Shown here one piece after another: positions 42,101 to 54,017 of a stretch of DNA of 64,000 nucleotides. How positions within the stretch are numbered: the stretch's first letter is position 1; every line of letters starts with the position of its first letter. The notes beneath the pieces were generated by a model. It searched no databases, was not told the origin of the DNA, and worked only from the letters and a program-made list of their open reading frames with translations. A program made the translations under genes and the position numbers. Source of the DNA: Parapristionchus giblindavisi (lineage: Eukaryota; Nematoda; Chromadorea; Rhabditida; Diplogasteridae); assembly GCA_943737045.1 (NCBI GenBank), contig CALSFV010000103.1:124001-188000 (forward strand), given 5' to 3'.

Positions 42101-43587
42101 AGAAATGGAAGGAATAAGAAAAGAACAATTAAATGAATTAAGTGATGCTAAGTTAGTTTTTTTCCAAACTTTAATTTTTTCTTCTTTCCTCACAGAAACT
42201 ATAGAAAGAAAGTTCTTTCGAGTTTGTTACGCGATATTGATTCTCCAAAAAAAATCTAAAAATAATTCCAGTGAAAATTTTCTTTCCAGTTTTTGTTAAA
42301 GATAACAAATTAATTGTATTATGAATATTTAGTCTTCTTCATCTTGGATGGTATCGACGAGATGAAAATGGTCATTTCTATGTAAAGAATGGAGCTGTTC
42401 TATTAAAGAATGTCCATGGAGCTAAAGTTATCAATTGTAAAGAACAAACATATTCATCTAATCTTGCTGCTAACTTTTATGTATATATTATCCTTGTTAT
42501 TCAATCAAATATGAATATATTGTAGATGCCTGGAAAGTTTATTCTTCCGCCAAAAGTAGAAGAAAGACATCATTGGATTGAAAGAGCTGCTTTTTATGAT
42601 GGAACAATGAGAAATGTTATTGTTTCTCATTCTGAAGGAACTAATCTACAGATTGGATTACATGTATTATATTATATCTTTATTCCATATACTAATGATA
42701 TTATATTTGAAGATTGGAAAGACTTCATCAGATTCAGTTGTATTTCTACACAATTCATCATATATTGAAGACTTCTCAGGATCAATTCTAGTTGATTCCC
42801 ATTCAAGACATTATCTTAATCTATCTTTATCTCATTCAAGTGGAAAACTAAATGGAGTCATTCATAATAGTCAATATGTACAATCACCTCATGTAAGATA
42901 ATCAATAATCAATTATAATCAATCAATAATATCTTTATAGATTCTTTTATTCTCTGTATATGTTCATGAAGTTTCTCCAACCAATCGATCATTGATCATT
43001 TCTCTTCCTGCGACAACAGGAAAAGGAAGTAAATTAGTATGTATGAGAGGTGAAGAAACGAAAGAAGAAAATTCTATTTGTTATGTTTTACCATATCATG
43101 AAGAACCTCTTGAGGTAATACATATATAATCAACATGAATGAATGAATGGTTGATTTAGATTGATATAGAGAATGATACATGGAGAGTATTAAAAGGAAA
43201 TTGTCCTCAATGTAATGATATAAGTTCAAAGAACTTCTTAGATGGATTCAATCCACTTAAATTATTCTCATCTGTTAATTCAATTGGTATTACTTATCTA
43301 ATCAATAATATCTTTAATGATATATTCTTTAGGTGATGCATTCACAAAGACTACAAATATATTTGTATACATATTGATTCTGGTTATATTATATCTTGTA
43401 ATAACTAAACTTCTTCTTCCATTCTGTCAGGTATTCATATATTTCATCTGATTATATACTAATCATATCTATTTAGTGTTGTATATGTCCATTAATGATG
43501 ATTAAAATTCGTGCGAGAGAAGAAAGAAAAACAGAGAATCAAAGAAGGAAAAGGAAAGAAAATGTAGTTGATGGTCAATTTGTATAG
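39175..43587 (+). CDS. EFF-1/AFF-1-like (FF family) cell-cell fusogen
   Basis: FF proteins are type I membrane glycoproteins that fuse somatic cells in nematodes. The start, directly after CTCTTCAG, is a signal peptide (MNLFISILLLIPSSLSF). Ectodomain exons follow: YGKCDCEIYV, QTDCFCECEQNDRCSSNN, SNLCCDIKFTPYQ, AVKLGDPSTFAIFTYVAYDY, WGRVSHQLESGMYFIELNEG, LLHLGWYRRDENGHFYVKNG and GAKVINCKEQTYSSNLAANF. Paired cysteines, N-glycosylation sites and the LESGMYF and LGWY motifs fit the FF family as I remember it. A membrane segment (TNIFVYILILVILYLVITKL) and a short tail with CCICP and many K/R end at TAG 43585. The short tail suits AFF-1 more than EFF-1, but I cannot tell them apart by eye. Introns contain a CCCTCT minisatellite and a foldback. 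Confidence 0.78.
39675..40085 (+). repeat. Pyrimidine minisatellite in a fusogen intron
   Basis: About ten units of roughly 38-44 bases built from CTCCCTCCTTCTACCTC and CCCTCTCCCTATCTCTTTCT. The sense strand of the gene is the pyrimidine strand. Confidence 0.9.
40838..41168. mobile_element. Foldback element in a fusogen intron
   Basis: Left block GAGAGAATTGATCAAC and TTTGTATTTTTATTTGCTTC recur as reverse complement at 41085-41160, with CAGCG next to each inner edge. It is a non-autonomous hairpin-like element. The target duplication was not determined. Confidence 0.65.
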
Positions 43588-44458
43588 AGTATATCATTAT
43601 CATTATTCATATTCTAATCAATTCGTGAATGTTGTGCCTTATCTTCATCCTTTCTCATTCAATCTGGTCATTATATTAATCTCAACGGGATTCATTCTCT
43701 TTATCATGTCTATATCATCTATTATCTATTCTATACATTTCATTAATCAATTCAATCAGGGAACCATTCATTCTTAATATTGCCTATTACATTGTCACAT
43801 TTGCCTTACGTGTCTATGCCGTCGCGTAAACTAGCGCTACATTTCGCTTACGCGGAGGTCCTGAATTGTTTGGGGTTGTTGGGTCCTAAGTCGAAACCTG
43901 ATTGTCGAATGGGATATGGTAAGAAGATACCGTAACTATCGATCAGTACTTTGACCACCGTAACCTTTTATAGCAATTTTATGGTCCATCAGGGTTTCCA
44001 CTCATGACCCAACGAAAAAATTAAATTCACAGAAGCGACATGCAAAATTAATTTACCAGAAGGCGTAGGCACGGAGGCAAATGTAACGACGCATCTCTGT
44101 TATAATTGTTCACGGGTAACATTTATCTATTCATTCAATCAATTCAATTGTCATTAAATTCTCATCAAACATATAAATTGTATTATTAATATTATATACA
44201 AAATGAAATACAATACATGATAATGCAACATATAAAGATATACAATGAATGGAAAGATGACGAGGGAAAAAGGAAAACCCGATTAGAATATTATCCATGA
44301 GAAGAATATAATGGCAGTGTATTAGTAAAAGATAAAGAAAGAGAAAATAAAGACTAATGAATGGTAACCGGGATAGGATAATGAACTCGTCTATCTATAC
44401 CATGGTTCGATCATTCAATTCAATATAGATGTATGAAGAATAAAATGGAGCATATAAT
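43588..44458. other. Intergenic region between convergent genes, with a MITE-like insert
   Basis: At about 43797-44095 the ends ACATTTGCCTTACGTGTCTA and, reversed, ACATTTGCCTCCGTGCCTAC form imperfect inverted repeats around a GC-richer interior, so a degraded MITE is likely. The rest is A/T-rich 3' flanking DNA. Confidence 0.55.
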
Positions 44459-47400
44459 CTATGTGGAATCCATAGGATGAGAATGGCAAAGTTTAACATT
44501 TTGAAGTTGTGATTCAACTTTGTGTAGATCAGCTAGTATCTGAGCATCCCTCTCACGCATTAATAACTACAATCAATACCAATTTCATTCATTTATTATA
44601 CAATTTATTGTGTGACAATAAACAAAAAAAGTTCACAAAAATTTCGAATTTCATTACATTTTTAGTTCAACGTGGTTGATGATTTTTTTAAAATCCAATA
44701 GGAAGGACAGGAGAGAACACTATACTCTATACATTAAACCCATTTCAATGAAAAAGGGTATACTATCTTCTAGGGATCCGCAAATGAAAGAAAAGTCGCG
44801 CGCACGACTTCATTATTATAATTAAGTATTCATTCGTTCAAATCAATGCATTCGATTCATTCTCATCATTTTTCTTCATCAAATTGGTGGTTGGTCTGTC
44901 ATTTGCATGCATTACATCGAACGAAAAAATGGGCCTTAATTGTGCAGAATGACTTTTCATTATTTTTATTTCGTTCATGCTCGTACCGGCTGTGCATTTG
45001 CACGAATGCGGATCCCTACTATCTTCATAGTGGGCATGCTATGATAGTCTCAAAATAACTTCAAGACTATCATTATACCAATAATTATTATACGGTAGAT
45101 CATAATTTAACTAAAGTTCCACATTATCCTACAGTACACCGTTGTTGATCTACAGTGTTACCAATGGTTATTATCCATCATAATTGCATTAAACAATCAC
45201 ATTCACCATAAGATAACCAAGATGGTCAACCAACACCGAATGAAAAATTGTTAAAAAATAAGATTTTTGTCTTAAGTTTGTAATAGTTTTTAGACAAATG
45301 TTTCACTATTTCTCATTTTGACGGTACATGAGTAATAGGGATCCGCATTCGTGCAAATGCACAGCCGGTACGAGCATGAACGAAATAAAATAATGAAAAG
45401 TCATTCTGCACAATTAAGGCCCATTTTTTCGTTCGATGTAATGCATGCAAATGACAGACCAACCACCAATTTGATGAAGAAAAATGATGAGAATGAATCG
45501 AATGCATTGATTTGAACGAATGAATACTTAATTATAATAATGAAGTCGTGCGCGCGACTTTTCTTTCATTTTCATTTTGAAAATCATTTCGCACGAATGC
45601 ACATTTGCGGATCCCTAATGAGTAAGATAAAATGAGCTTACAAGTTCTTTCTTAAGATGGAGGAATAAATGATCCCAATTATCATCTTCAATATGTTCAT
45701 CTCCTTCCGTTCGTGTTATAACAGATAGAAGAGATTCATCTGGAGATGATGATGATTCATCTCCTGTCACTCCTGAATCTGCATATGATGTCTGCAATCA
45801 ATCAATATAGACAATTGATCAATATAATCAATAAATCAATATAATCAATCAAACAATCAATTATCAATTTTTCTATCAATCATAAACAATAAATTTTTTA
45901 ATTAAATCTAATAGATCATTGGCATATTCCAAAAGGTATAAATGTAAATGAGACATACAACATTATAATCTTCTCGATTAGATGAAGTAGCAGCTAATTG
46001 TGATCGATAATCATCAATACGATCAATACGATCAATATTATCAATATGATCTAATTGAGATGATGAATGAGTATCAATTGATAGTGATGATGAAGGATCA
46101 GGAAAGATATATGAAGGATATGATATATTATGAATGTTCTCATACCTATAATGATATATAAAGAGATAGATATAATATGATATGATATGAATATACATAT
46201 GTTCCTTCTCATTCATATTATCTTCATCAGATTGCATAGATGTTCCTATTGATATTGATGAGATGGAATTCTTCTTTGAAGGAAGAGTAGCTGAGTTATA
46301 CATCTTCTTCAAGAATTCCTTTGCTCCCTATAACATAATAGTAATATTGTAGACTATTTGTGTATTCTATCAATGTATTCTTTTCTATCCATTACACTTC
46401 TTCTTCTTCTCTCTAACCCCTCTTCACTTCGTTTAACGTCAATCTACTGTCGATGAAGATGAAGAAGAAACCATTTGAGAGAAGAAGAACAAGACTAGAT
46501 GGAAGGAGAGGCAGAGGCAGAGGGAGAGGGAGGGGTATAGGGAGAGGTAGAGGGAGAGGGAGGGGTAGAGGGAGAGGTAGAGGGAGAGGGAGGGGTAGAG
46601 GGAGAGGGAGAGGGAGAGGTAGAGGGAGAGGGAGAGGGAGGGGTATAGGGAGAGGCAGAGGCAGAGGGAGGGGTATAGGGAGAGGTAGAGGGAGAGGGAG
46701 GGGTAGAGGGAGAGGTAGAGGGAGAGGGAGAGGGAGAGGGAGGGGTATAGGGAGAGGTAGAGGGAGAGGGAGAGGGAGGGGTATAGGGAGAGGTAGAGGG
46801 AGAGGGAGGGGTATAGGGAGAGGTAGAGGGAGAGGGAGAGGGAGGGGTATAGGGAGAGGTAGAGGGAGAGGGAGGGGTATAGGGAGAGGTAGAGGGAGAG
46901 GAAGAGGGAGGGGTAGAGGGAGAGGTAGAGGGAGAGGGAGGGGTACAGGGAGAGGGAGAGGGAGAGGGAGGGGTAGAGGGAGAGGTAGAGGGAGAGGGAG
47001 GGGTATAGGGAGAGGTAGAGGGAGAGGGAGGGAGAGGGAGGGGTAGAGGGAGAGGTAGAGGGAGAGGGAGAGGGAGGGGTATAGGGAGAGGTAGAGGGAG
47101 AGGGAGAGGGAGGGGTATAGGGAGAGGTAGAGGTAGAGGGAGAGGGAGGGGTATAGGGAGAGGGAGGGGTATAGGGAGAGGTAGAGGGAGAGGGAGAGGG
47201 AGGGGTATAGGGAGAGGGAGAGGTAGAGGGAGGGGTAGACGGAGAGGGAGAGGGAGAGGGAGAGGGAGGGGTATAGGGAGAGGTAGAGGGAGAGGGAGAG
47301 GGAGAGGGAGGGGTATAGGGAGAGGTAGAGGGAGAGGGAGAGGGAGGGGTATAGGGAGAGGTAGAGGGAGAGGGAGGGGTATAGGGAGAGGGAGAGGGAG

Positions 47401-50400
47401 AGGGAGAGGGAGAGGGAGGGGTATAGGGAGAGGTAGAGGGAGAGGGAGGGGTATAGGGAGAGGGAGAGGTAGAGGGAGGGGTAGAGGGAGAGGGAGAGGG
47501 AGGGGTATAGGGAGAGGTAGAGGGAGAGGGAGAGGGAGGGGTATAGGGAGAGGTAGAGGGAGAGGGAGAGGGAGGGGTATAGGGAGAGGGAGAGGTAGAG
47601 GGAGGGGTAGAGGGAGAGGGAGAGGGAGAGGGAGAGGGAGAGGGAGGGGTATAGGGAGAGGTAGAGGGAGAGGGAGAGGGAGAGGGAGGGGTATAGGGAG
47701 AGGGAGAGGTAGAGGGAGGGGTAGAGGGAGAGGGAGAGGGAGAGGGAGGGGTATAGGGAGAGGTAGAGGGAGAGGGAGAGGGAGGGGTATAGGGAGAGGT
47801 AGAGGGAGAGGGAGAGGTATAGGGAGAGGTAGAGGGAGAGGGAGAGGGAGGGGTATAGGGAGAGGTAGAGGGAGAGGGAGAGGGAGGGGTATAGGGAGAG
47901 GTAGAGAGAGAGGGAGAGGGAGGGGTATAGGGAGAGGTAGAGGGAGAGGGAGAGGGAGGGGTATAGGGAGAGGGAGAGGGAGGGGTAGAGGGAGAGGGAG
48001 GGGTATAGGGAGAGGTAGAGGGAGAGGCAGAGGGAGAGGGAGGGGTAGAGGGAGGGGTAGAGGGAGAGGGAGGGGTAGAGGGAGAGGGAGGGGTATAGGT
48101 AGAGGGAGAGGCAGAGGGAGAGGGAGGGGTAGAGGGAGGGGTAGAGGGAGAGGGAGGGGTAGAGGGAGAGGGAGGGGTAGAGGGAGAGGGAGGGGTAGAG
48201 GGAGAGGGAGGGGTAGAGGGAGAGGGAGGGGTATAGGTAGAGGGAGAGGCAGAGGGAGAGGGAGGGGTAGAGGGAGGGGTAGAGGGAGGGGTAGAGGGAG
48301 AGGGAGGGGTAGAGGGAGAGGGAGGGGTAGAGGGAGGGGTAGAGGGAGAGGGAGGGGTAGAGGGAGAGGGAGAGGGAGGGGTAGAGGGAGAGGGAGGGGT
48401 ATAGGTAGAGGGAGAGGCAGAGGGAGAGGGAGAGGTAGAGGGAGGGGTAGAGGGAGAGGGAGAGGGAGGGGTATAGGGAGAGGTAGAGGGAGAGGGAGAG
48501 GGAGGGGTATAGGGAGAGGTAGAGGGAGAGGGAGAGGTATAGGGAGAGGTAGAGGGAGAGGGAGAGGGAGGGGTATAGGGAGAGGTAGAGGGAGAGGGAG
48601 AGGGAGGGGTATAGGGAGAGGTAGAGAGAGAGGGAGAGGGAGGGGTATAGGTAGAGGGAGAGGCAGAGGGAGAGGGAGGGGTAGAGGGAGGGGTAGAGGG
48701 AGGGGTAGAGGGAGAGGGAGGGGTAGAGGGAGAGGGAGGGGTAGAGGGAGAGGGAGGGGTAGAGGGAGAGGGAGGGGTAGAGGGAGAGGGAGGGGTATAG
48801 GTAGAGGGAGAGGCAGAGGGAGAGGGAGGGGTAGAGGGAGGGGTAGAGGGAGGGGTAGAGGGAGGGGTAGAGGGAGAGGGAGGGGTAGAGGGAGAGGGAG
48901 GGGTAGAGGGAGAGGGAGGGGTAGAGGGAGAGGGAGGGGTATAGGTAGAGGGAGAGGCAGAGGGAGAGGGAGGGGTAGAGGGAGAGGGAGAGGGAGGGGT
49001 ATAGGTAGAGGTAAAAGAGTGTTCGTTGGTTGTGTCATATAATAGACTATGGATGTATGAGATATATGTTAGTGTCAATGGACATTTATAGTATGAGATG
49101 ATTGAATATTGAATATAGAGAAGAGATATGATGGTAGAAGAAAAGAATAGTGAATTGAAGATATGGATTGATGAGATATAAGAGGAAAGAAGGTAGGGGA
49201 GGGGGAGGAGGGGGTGGGGGGAGTGAGAGTAAACATGAGCATACAATATAGTCTAATAATATATAGATAACCTTAAATACTCCTCCTCCTTTTGTATTCT
49301 TCTTACATGATCGATCTCCTTTATCTCTTCTTTTATTCATATCTTCTCCTCTATTCAATGATTCATCCAACGATGGACATTCCTTCACTCTATATGATGT
49401 CTCTGCCCCTTAAAGATCAAAGATCAATCTATCAACTCCTTAAAGACCAAAGATCAATCTATAAAATGAAATAAGGATACTGTACCAGCAGAAGCAGATC
49501 GATAATGACATCTTTCAAGTGAATTAGCTATCCATCGAGAATTATGAGTAGATATAGTACAATCTATTGATGAATGATCATGATGAATTGAAGAGATTAG
49601 TCCATCTAAGAAAATCATTCAATGAATGAATGAATGAATGAAGATAGACTAACCTAAGATGTTCTCTTGACTCTTCCTTCCTACATACTCAACATATTCA
49701 TTACTTGAATAACAATCATTACGATTCAATGGAGTTGATAGAGGAGGAAGAGGAATTGATCTATTGATGAGATGAGATGAATGAATGAATGAATGAATAG
49801 ATAACTTACTCATGAGATGATCTAGGTAGAGTAGATGAAGATGGATGAGATAATGGAATATGATTAGGAATAGAAGGAGGAGATGATGATGGTATACATT
49901 CATTCATCTTAACATATTCAATCAAAGACAAACGTGACGACACAATCGTAGTCCTCGGTACTAAAGATGTGACGTCACGTCTGTCACCATTCATGGATAT
50001 TAGATACCAATACATATGAATGAATAGGAGAGATTAATAACACAAGATATGTTGGAGATAATATCAATATAACATTGTAAGAGTTGAGTTGAGATGAGTT
50101 ACAACAAGTCTTAGATCTCTTCCCCTCTCACTCTCTCTATGATAGAAGAAGAAGAAGAAGAAGACTGAGACTACACTAGGTATGATCAAATGAAAGAAAG
50201 AACAAAGACTCTCAACCTATCCAGATCACATTTCTCACTCTCTCCCTTTCCATTTAAGTGACTCTCTCCCTCTCCCTCACGAGTCTTCAATCTACACATT
50301 CACTAACACAATATATCTATTGAATCTAGATAGATCGATACAATAGAATAGATACATACTATTGATTGTTGATTAGATGAATGAATTGAATGAAGAAGAC

Positions 50401-52113
50401 TAAGATCTGGTTGAGATGATTCCAATTGAGATCTGAAAAGAACAAGATCAAAGATCAATCTGAGAAGATTAATCAAGAATCAGATCATGATATGAAATAA
50501 CAGATGTTATGTGATTCAAAGATTAATGGAGAGAGTGAAGGGGAGAGGGGGGGGACATAGACACTTGGTTTGAGTCAAATAATGCACAAGTGATGTGAGA
50601 TGGTGAATAAAGAAGACGAAGAAATGAAGATGATAGAAGGAGATCATGAAGAGAATGAATTCATATGAAGAAGAAGAGGAGGAGGAGGAGGAAGATGAAG
50701 GAATGGATCTGATGGAAACGATTGAGATGAAGATGAATGAATTAATGAATAAGAAGGTAGATAAAAATAGAAAGATCCAAATAATGATAATAGAGAAGAG
50801 ATAAGGTGAGAAGAATAACTAGAAGATACATCTATAAGAGATGATAGAGAGGGAGAAGGAGAAGGAGAGATAGAAGAAGCATATGCTCATGCCAAGACTA
50901 GATACACACTTCACTTGAATCAACCTGTGAGGATAGAGGGGAGAGGGAGAGGGAGGGAATAGAATGATGGTTGGAAGGGAAATGAGACTGAACAAGTGAT
51001 GGCAGGTCTTTCCCCTCTTCTTCCTCTCTATGGAGGGCAAGTCAAACCGGTAGAGGACGAATCCCTTTTAGAGTATTCACGATGAATGAGATGAAGGAGA
51101 GGGAGAGGGAGAGGGAGAGGGAGAGGGAGAGGGAGAGGGAGAGGAAGAGGGAGAGAATAGGTTGATGAAAGAGAATAGAAGGATATGTAAGTATTGAGTG
51201 AAAGAGGTAGAGAGTATATGAACAATGAAAAGATATAAATAGAAGAATGGATAGATAGATATAATGGGAGTATGACAAGACTTAGTAGATAATGAATCTA
51301 ACCCCTCTCTTCCTTCCTTCTTCTTCTCCATCAATATGTGAATTGAGAAGAGAGAAAGAGATTATGATCTTCAATATGGAACATTCAGATGAAGAATAGA
51401 AGAAGAATGAAGAGGAAAAGGAAGAATATGAATTGAATCAAGGATATAGAGAATAATAGTTGATTCCTTCTATTTGAATGCTTCATTCTATTGTTTACTC
51501 CTTCATTCTTATATACAAAAGTACCAAGTTGTACACAGAAGACAGACTCACTTCTCTCCATACAAAGAATACAATCTATCTTCTTCCTCTCATCATCTCC
51601 TATTCCTTATTAAAATCATTATCTTATTCAACTTCATCATATTAATATACTTTTTGTTCGTATTCAATAATGAATGAGAGGTAAGGGTCTAGTGTAAGAG
51701 ATATAAAGAAGAGAGAAGAGATATACATAATATATATGAATATTAAACAATGTGAGAGGATAAGATAAGGATTATACAATGAATATATCATATATTTATA
51801 TTTCATATATTATATCATATCATTAGATTCATCATTTTTAAGAATAAAACATATTGGAATAATGATGAGTAAGAATAGGATACAGATAGATGAGAGGAAT
51901 GGATATAATATAGATCAAGAGATAAAATAGATTCAAATAATACCTTGAATTGAGTACAATTCTATGTACATCTTCACTAGATCGTGTATTCATTAATTCC
52001 CTCGCTCCTCCCACTTTCCATGTACCATAGGCAATGGATCGATATTGACGACGACGATCCATATATCCACTTATACTCTTAATGATTACTGTATTGAATA
52101 CGGTATGATACAT
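44459..52113 (-). CDS. Large multi-exon gene of unknown family (possibly two genes)
   Basis: I do not recognise it. Candidate exons, 5' to 3': 51957-52113 (MYHTVFNTVIIKSISGYM, RRRQYRSIAYGTWKVGG, EDVHRIVLNS), 50359-50435 (SQLESSQPDLSLLHSIHSSN) and 49810-49985 (SLIEYVKMNECIPSSSPPSI). Then 49655-49760 (NEYVEYVGRKSQENILG), 49490-49606 (STHNSRWIANSLERCHYRS), 49270-49390 (KECPSLDESLNRGEDMNKRR), 46200-46330 (AKEFLKKMYNSATLPSKKNS), 45963-46145, 45650-45793 (NWDHLFLHLKKEL) and 44459-44572 (LLMRERDAQILADLHKVESQ, TAG). The protein is hydrophilic, rich in Ser, Asp and His, with a helical C-terminus suggesting coiled coil. The phase between the exons at 50359 and 49985 does not fit cleanly, so an exon is missing or two genes are joined. 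A 2.9 kb intron holds the GGGAGA array. Confidence 0.5.
44771..45018. mobile_element. hAT-type MITE, TAGGGATCCGCA family, copy A
   Basis: Ends TAGGGATCCGCA and TGCGGATCCCTA are inverted repeats. The flanks are CTATCTTC at 44763-44770 and 45019-45026, an exact 8-base target duplication. The body is nearly identical to copy B (45336-45617) in opposite orientation. Confidence 0.92.
45336..45617. mobile_element. hAT-type MITE, TAGGGATCCGCA family, copy B
   Basis: Same inverted ends as copy A, with exact 8-base flanks ATGAGTAA at 45328-45335 and 45618-45625. It keeps an extra stretch near one end (about 45570-45605: TTTGAAAATCATTTCGCACG) that copy A lacks, so copy A has lost or copy B has kept part of the terminus. 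Both lie in one intron of the unknown minus-strand gene. Confidence 0.92.
46507..49011. repeat. 2.5 kb GGGAGA/GGTAGA/GGGAGG hexamer-based minisatellite
   Basis: The whole tract is built from 6-base units (GGGAGA, GGTAGA, GGGAGG, GGTATA, GGCAGA) arranged in higher-order repeats of about 30-60 bases. As units are multiples of three, very long ORFs stay open by chance in several frames (Pro/Ser/Thr- or Leu/Pro-rich on the minus strand, Arg/Gly-rich on the plus strand). These are repeat artefacts. The plus strand is almost pure purine and has many GGG runs. It lies in an intron of the minus-strand gene, whose sense strand is the pyrimidine strand. Confidence 0.95.
51094..51155. repeat. Short GGGAGA array
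   Basis: About nine GGGAGA units and one GGAAGA, in an intron of the unknown minus-strand gene. It is the same motif as the 46.5-49 kb array. The surrounding 50450-51960 is purine-rich low-complexity DNA without a convincing exon. Confidence 0.9.
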
Positions 52114-52403
52114 CTTGATCAATACGGAAGTTATGATAGAATATAATGAAGAAGAAATAGAAGAATATTATGAATGATGATATGAAAGTAACGATACAAG
52201 TAGTTGGATTGAATGAATGAATACCAGTAATCTAATAGTATTCATACGGTACAATATAATAGAAGAAGAGATAAAGGATAGAGGTATACATCAATGATCA
52301 AAAAGAATACATGAGGAAGAGAAAGAAGAAGATGGAGAGGAAGAAGAAGAGGTAGACATACAATTACTACAATGGCATATAACTGTTAAAGTATAATATA
52401 TAA

Positions 52404-52604
52404 CATACATGGGCAGCATTGCCGCTAGCGACAAGACACACCCGATTTTGGCAACCGACCCAATCGATTTAGCAAAATATAAGCAAAAATGAACATGATT
52501 TTGACAAAATTCACTGATAAATTCAATTTCTGCTACAGTTCAACCCGATTTTACGCTCGACCCACCCGATTTTAATTTCCAGCGGCAAAGATTGCCCACG
52601 TATG
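52404..52604. mobile_element. Non-autonomous DNA element, CATACGTGGGCA family (copy 2) with target duplication
   Basis: Ends CATACATGGGCA and, reversed, CATACGTGGGCA are inverted repeats. The flanks are ATATATAA at 52396-52403 and 52605-52612. The body matches copy 1 at 8486-8644 in reverse. An 8-base duplication fits hAT; a longer shared flank (ATATATAACAT) leaves the exact border open. Confidence 0.8.
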
Positions 52605-52612
52605 ATATATAA

Positions 52613-54017
52613 CATGATAGAGATGATGAATAAATGAATAGAATAAAGAAGAAGAGAAGATCAATTCCAGTAATGAGAAATAAGAGATGGTATATAATAC
52701 GATGAGTACTCACTAAGACAAAAGACAACGATTCTTCTATCTGACACCCTCCTCCCCCTCTACCTTCCCTCCTCTCCTTGTCCTCCTCCCTCTATACAAC
52801 ATTGTGTGGCATAATACACTAAGAAAAAAAAGTAAACTACTGTACAAGTCATCGTAGACTGAAGAAGAGAAGAATAAGTTGTATGAAGAAGAGAATATGA
52901 TATGATCTCATGAGTAGAAGAAGATAGGGAAGAACAGAAGAACTCGCATTTCAACCATGAGGATAAGAAGAAGAAGAAGAAGGAAGAGGAGAGGATGGAG
53001 AGTACTAATCAGTGCAAGATGTGTGAATGAAATAGAGAGACTGAAAGAAGATGCGTAGGAGTGTACACTCAATGGGTCAACTAGAGATTCAATCAGAAAA
53101 AGAGAATGAAGAAGATGAAGAAGAAGAAGAAGATGAAGATCGTCCATCTATTCACATATTCACGGAGTATTTGAATTATGTTGAGTTGATGAATAACGTG
53201 TACAATGATTTATGGAGCGATTAAAAGTGGAAGAAATTGGTGTTAGATGAAGGAAGATGGAGAGAGAGAGGGATATTGGGGTGATGGAGAGGGAGAAGAT
53301 GATGGAGATGGAGAGGGAGAGAAAAGAGGTGGTGAGATGAAACAACATCTTGTAGCTGAGTGTCGGCTTTCACAAGAAAAGGAATAGAAGGAATGAATAG
53401 ATAGAATAGGAATATGAAGAGAGAGATGACAATATAGACGAGGATTGACTATTCAAGCGTATAATATAAAGAGGAGCAGTCATAAATGCATAAGCTACTC
53501 TCACACACAACTTCATCTCTACACTCACTCTCTCTCAACTACCTTCTCTCAAAGAACAAACCTTTACACTGTCCGGATTCATTTACGCCCTTCGACCCTC
53601 TTCAATCACTACTGTGACTAGTTCTGAAGAACACTCTATACCAAGTACCAACTTAATCTTCATGGAACAACGGTCTTCAATGTACATCAATAACCATGAA
53701 TGAAATAGGATAGTTACACGGACATACAAACGAAGACGATTCTTCAAAGAACTTCTCTCTCTTCACAATAAAACAAGTGAGACAAAGGAAGAGTTATTTC
53801 ACGTAATTTTATGGGTTGACAAGAAAATAAGGAAATCAATCTATATAATTCAATATCAGGAAGTACTCTTAAGTGGAAAACAAATTTTTAAATCATTATT
53901 TTAACAGCATACTGTATTCAAATATTGCATATAATTAGACATGTTCATTTTCAAATTTATTTTTGTCCAACATTAAATTTTATGTTGTGCAGGTTTTGTC
54001 ACATAAAAATTGATTTA
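52613..54017. other. Intergenic region, purine/pyrimidine-skewed, no gene seen
   Basis: About 1.4 kb. The part 52860-53340 is a GA-rich plus strand (GAAGAAGAAGATGAAG runs), giving meaningless Leu/Ser ORFs on the other strand. The rest is A/T-rich. It should hold the promoter of the 52113 gene and the LITAF 3' region. Confidence 0.5.

Noticed and set aside
46453..47046. Arg/Gly-rich ORF (RGRGRG) on the plus strand
   Set aside because: Produced entirely by the GGGAGA/GGTAGA hexamer repeat; the opposite strand frames are open too, and flanking exons on the minus strand splice around it.
52908..53147. Leu/Ser-rich ORFs in 52.7-53.4 kb
   Set aside because: They come from GA-rich low-complexity DNA and show no codon or domain signal.
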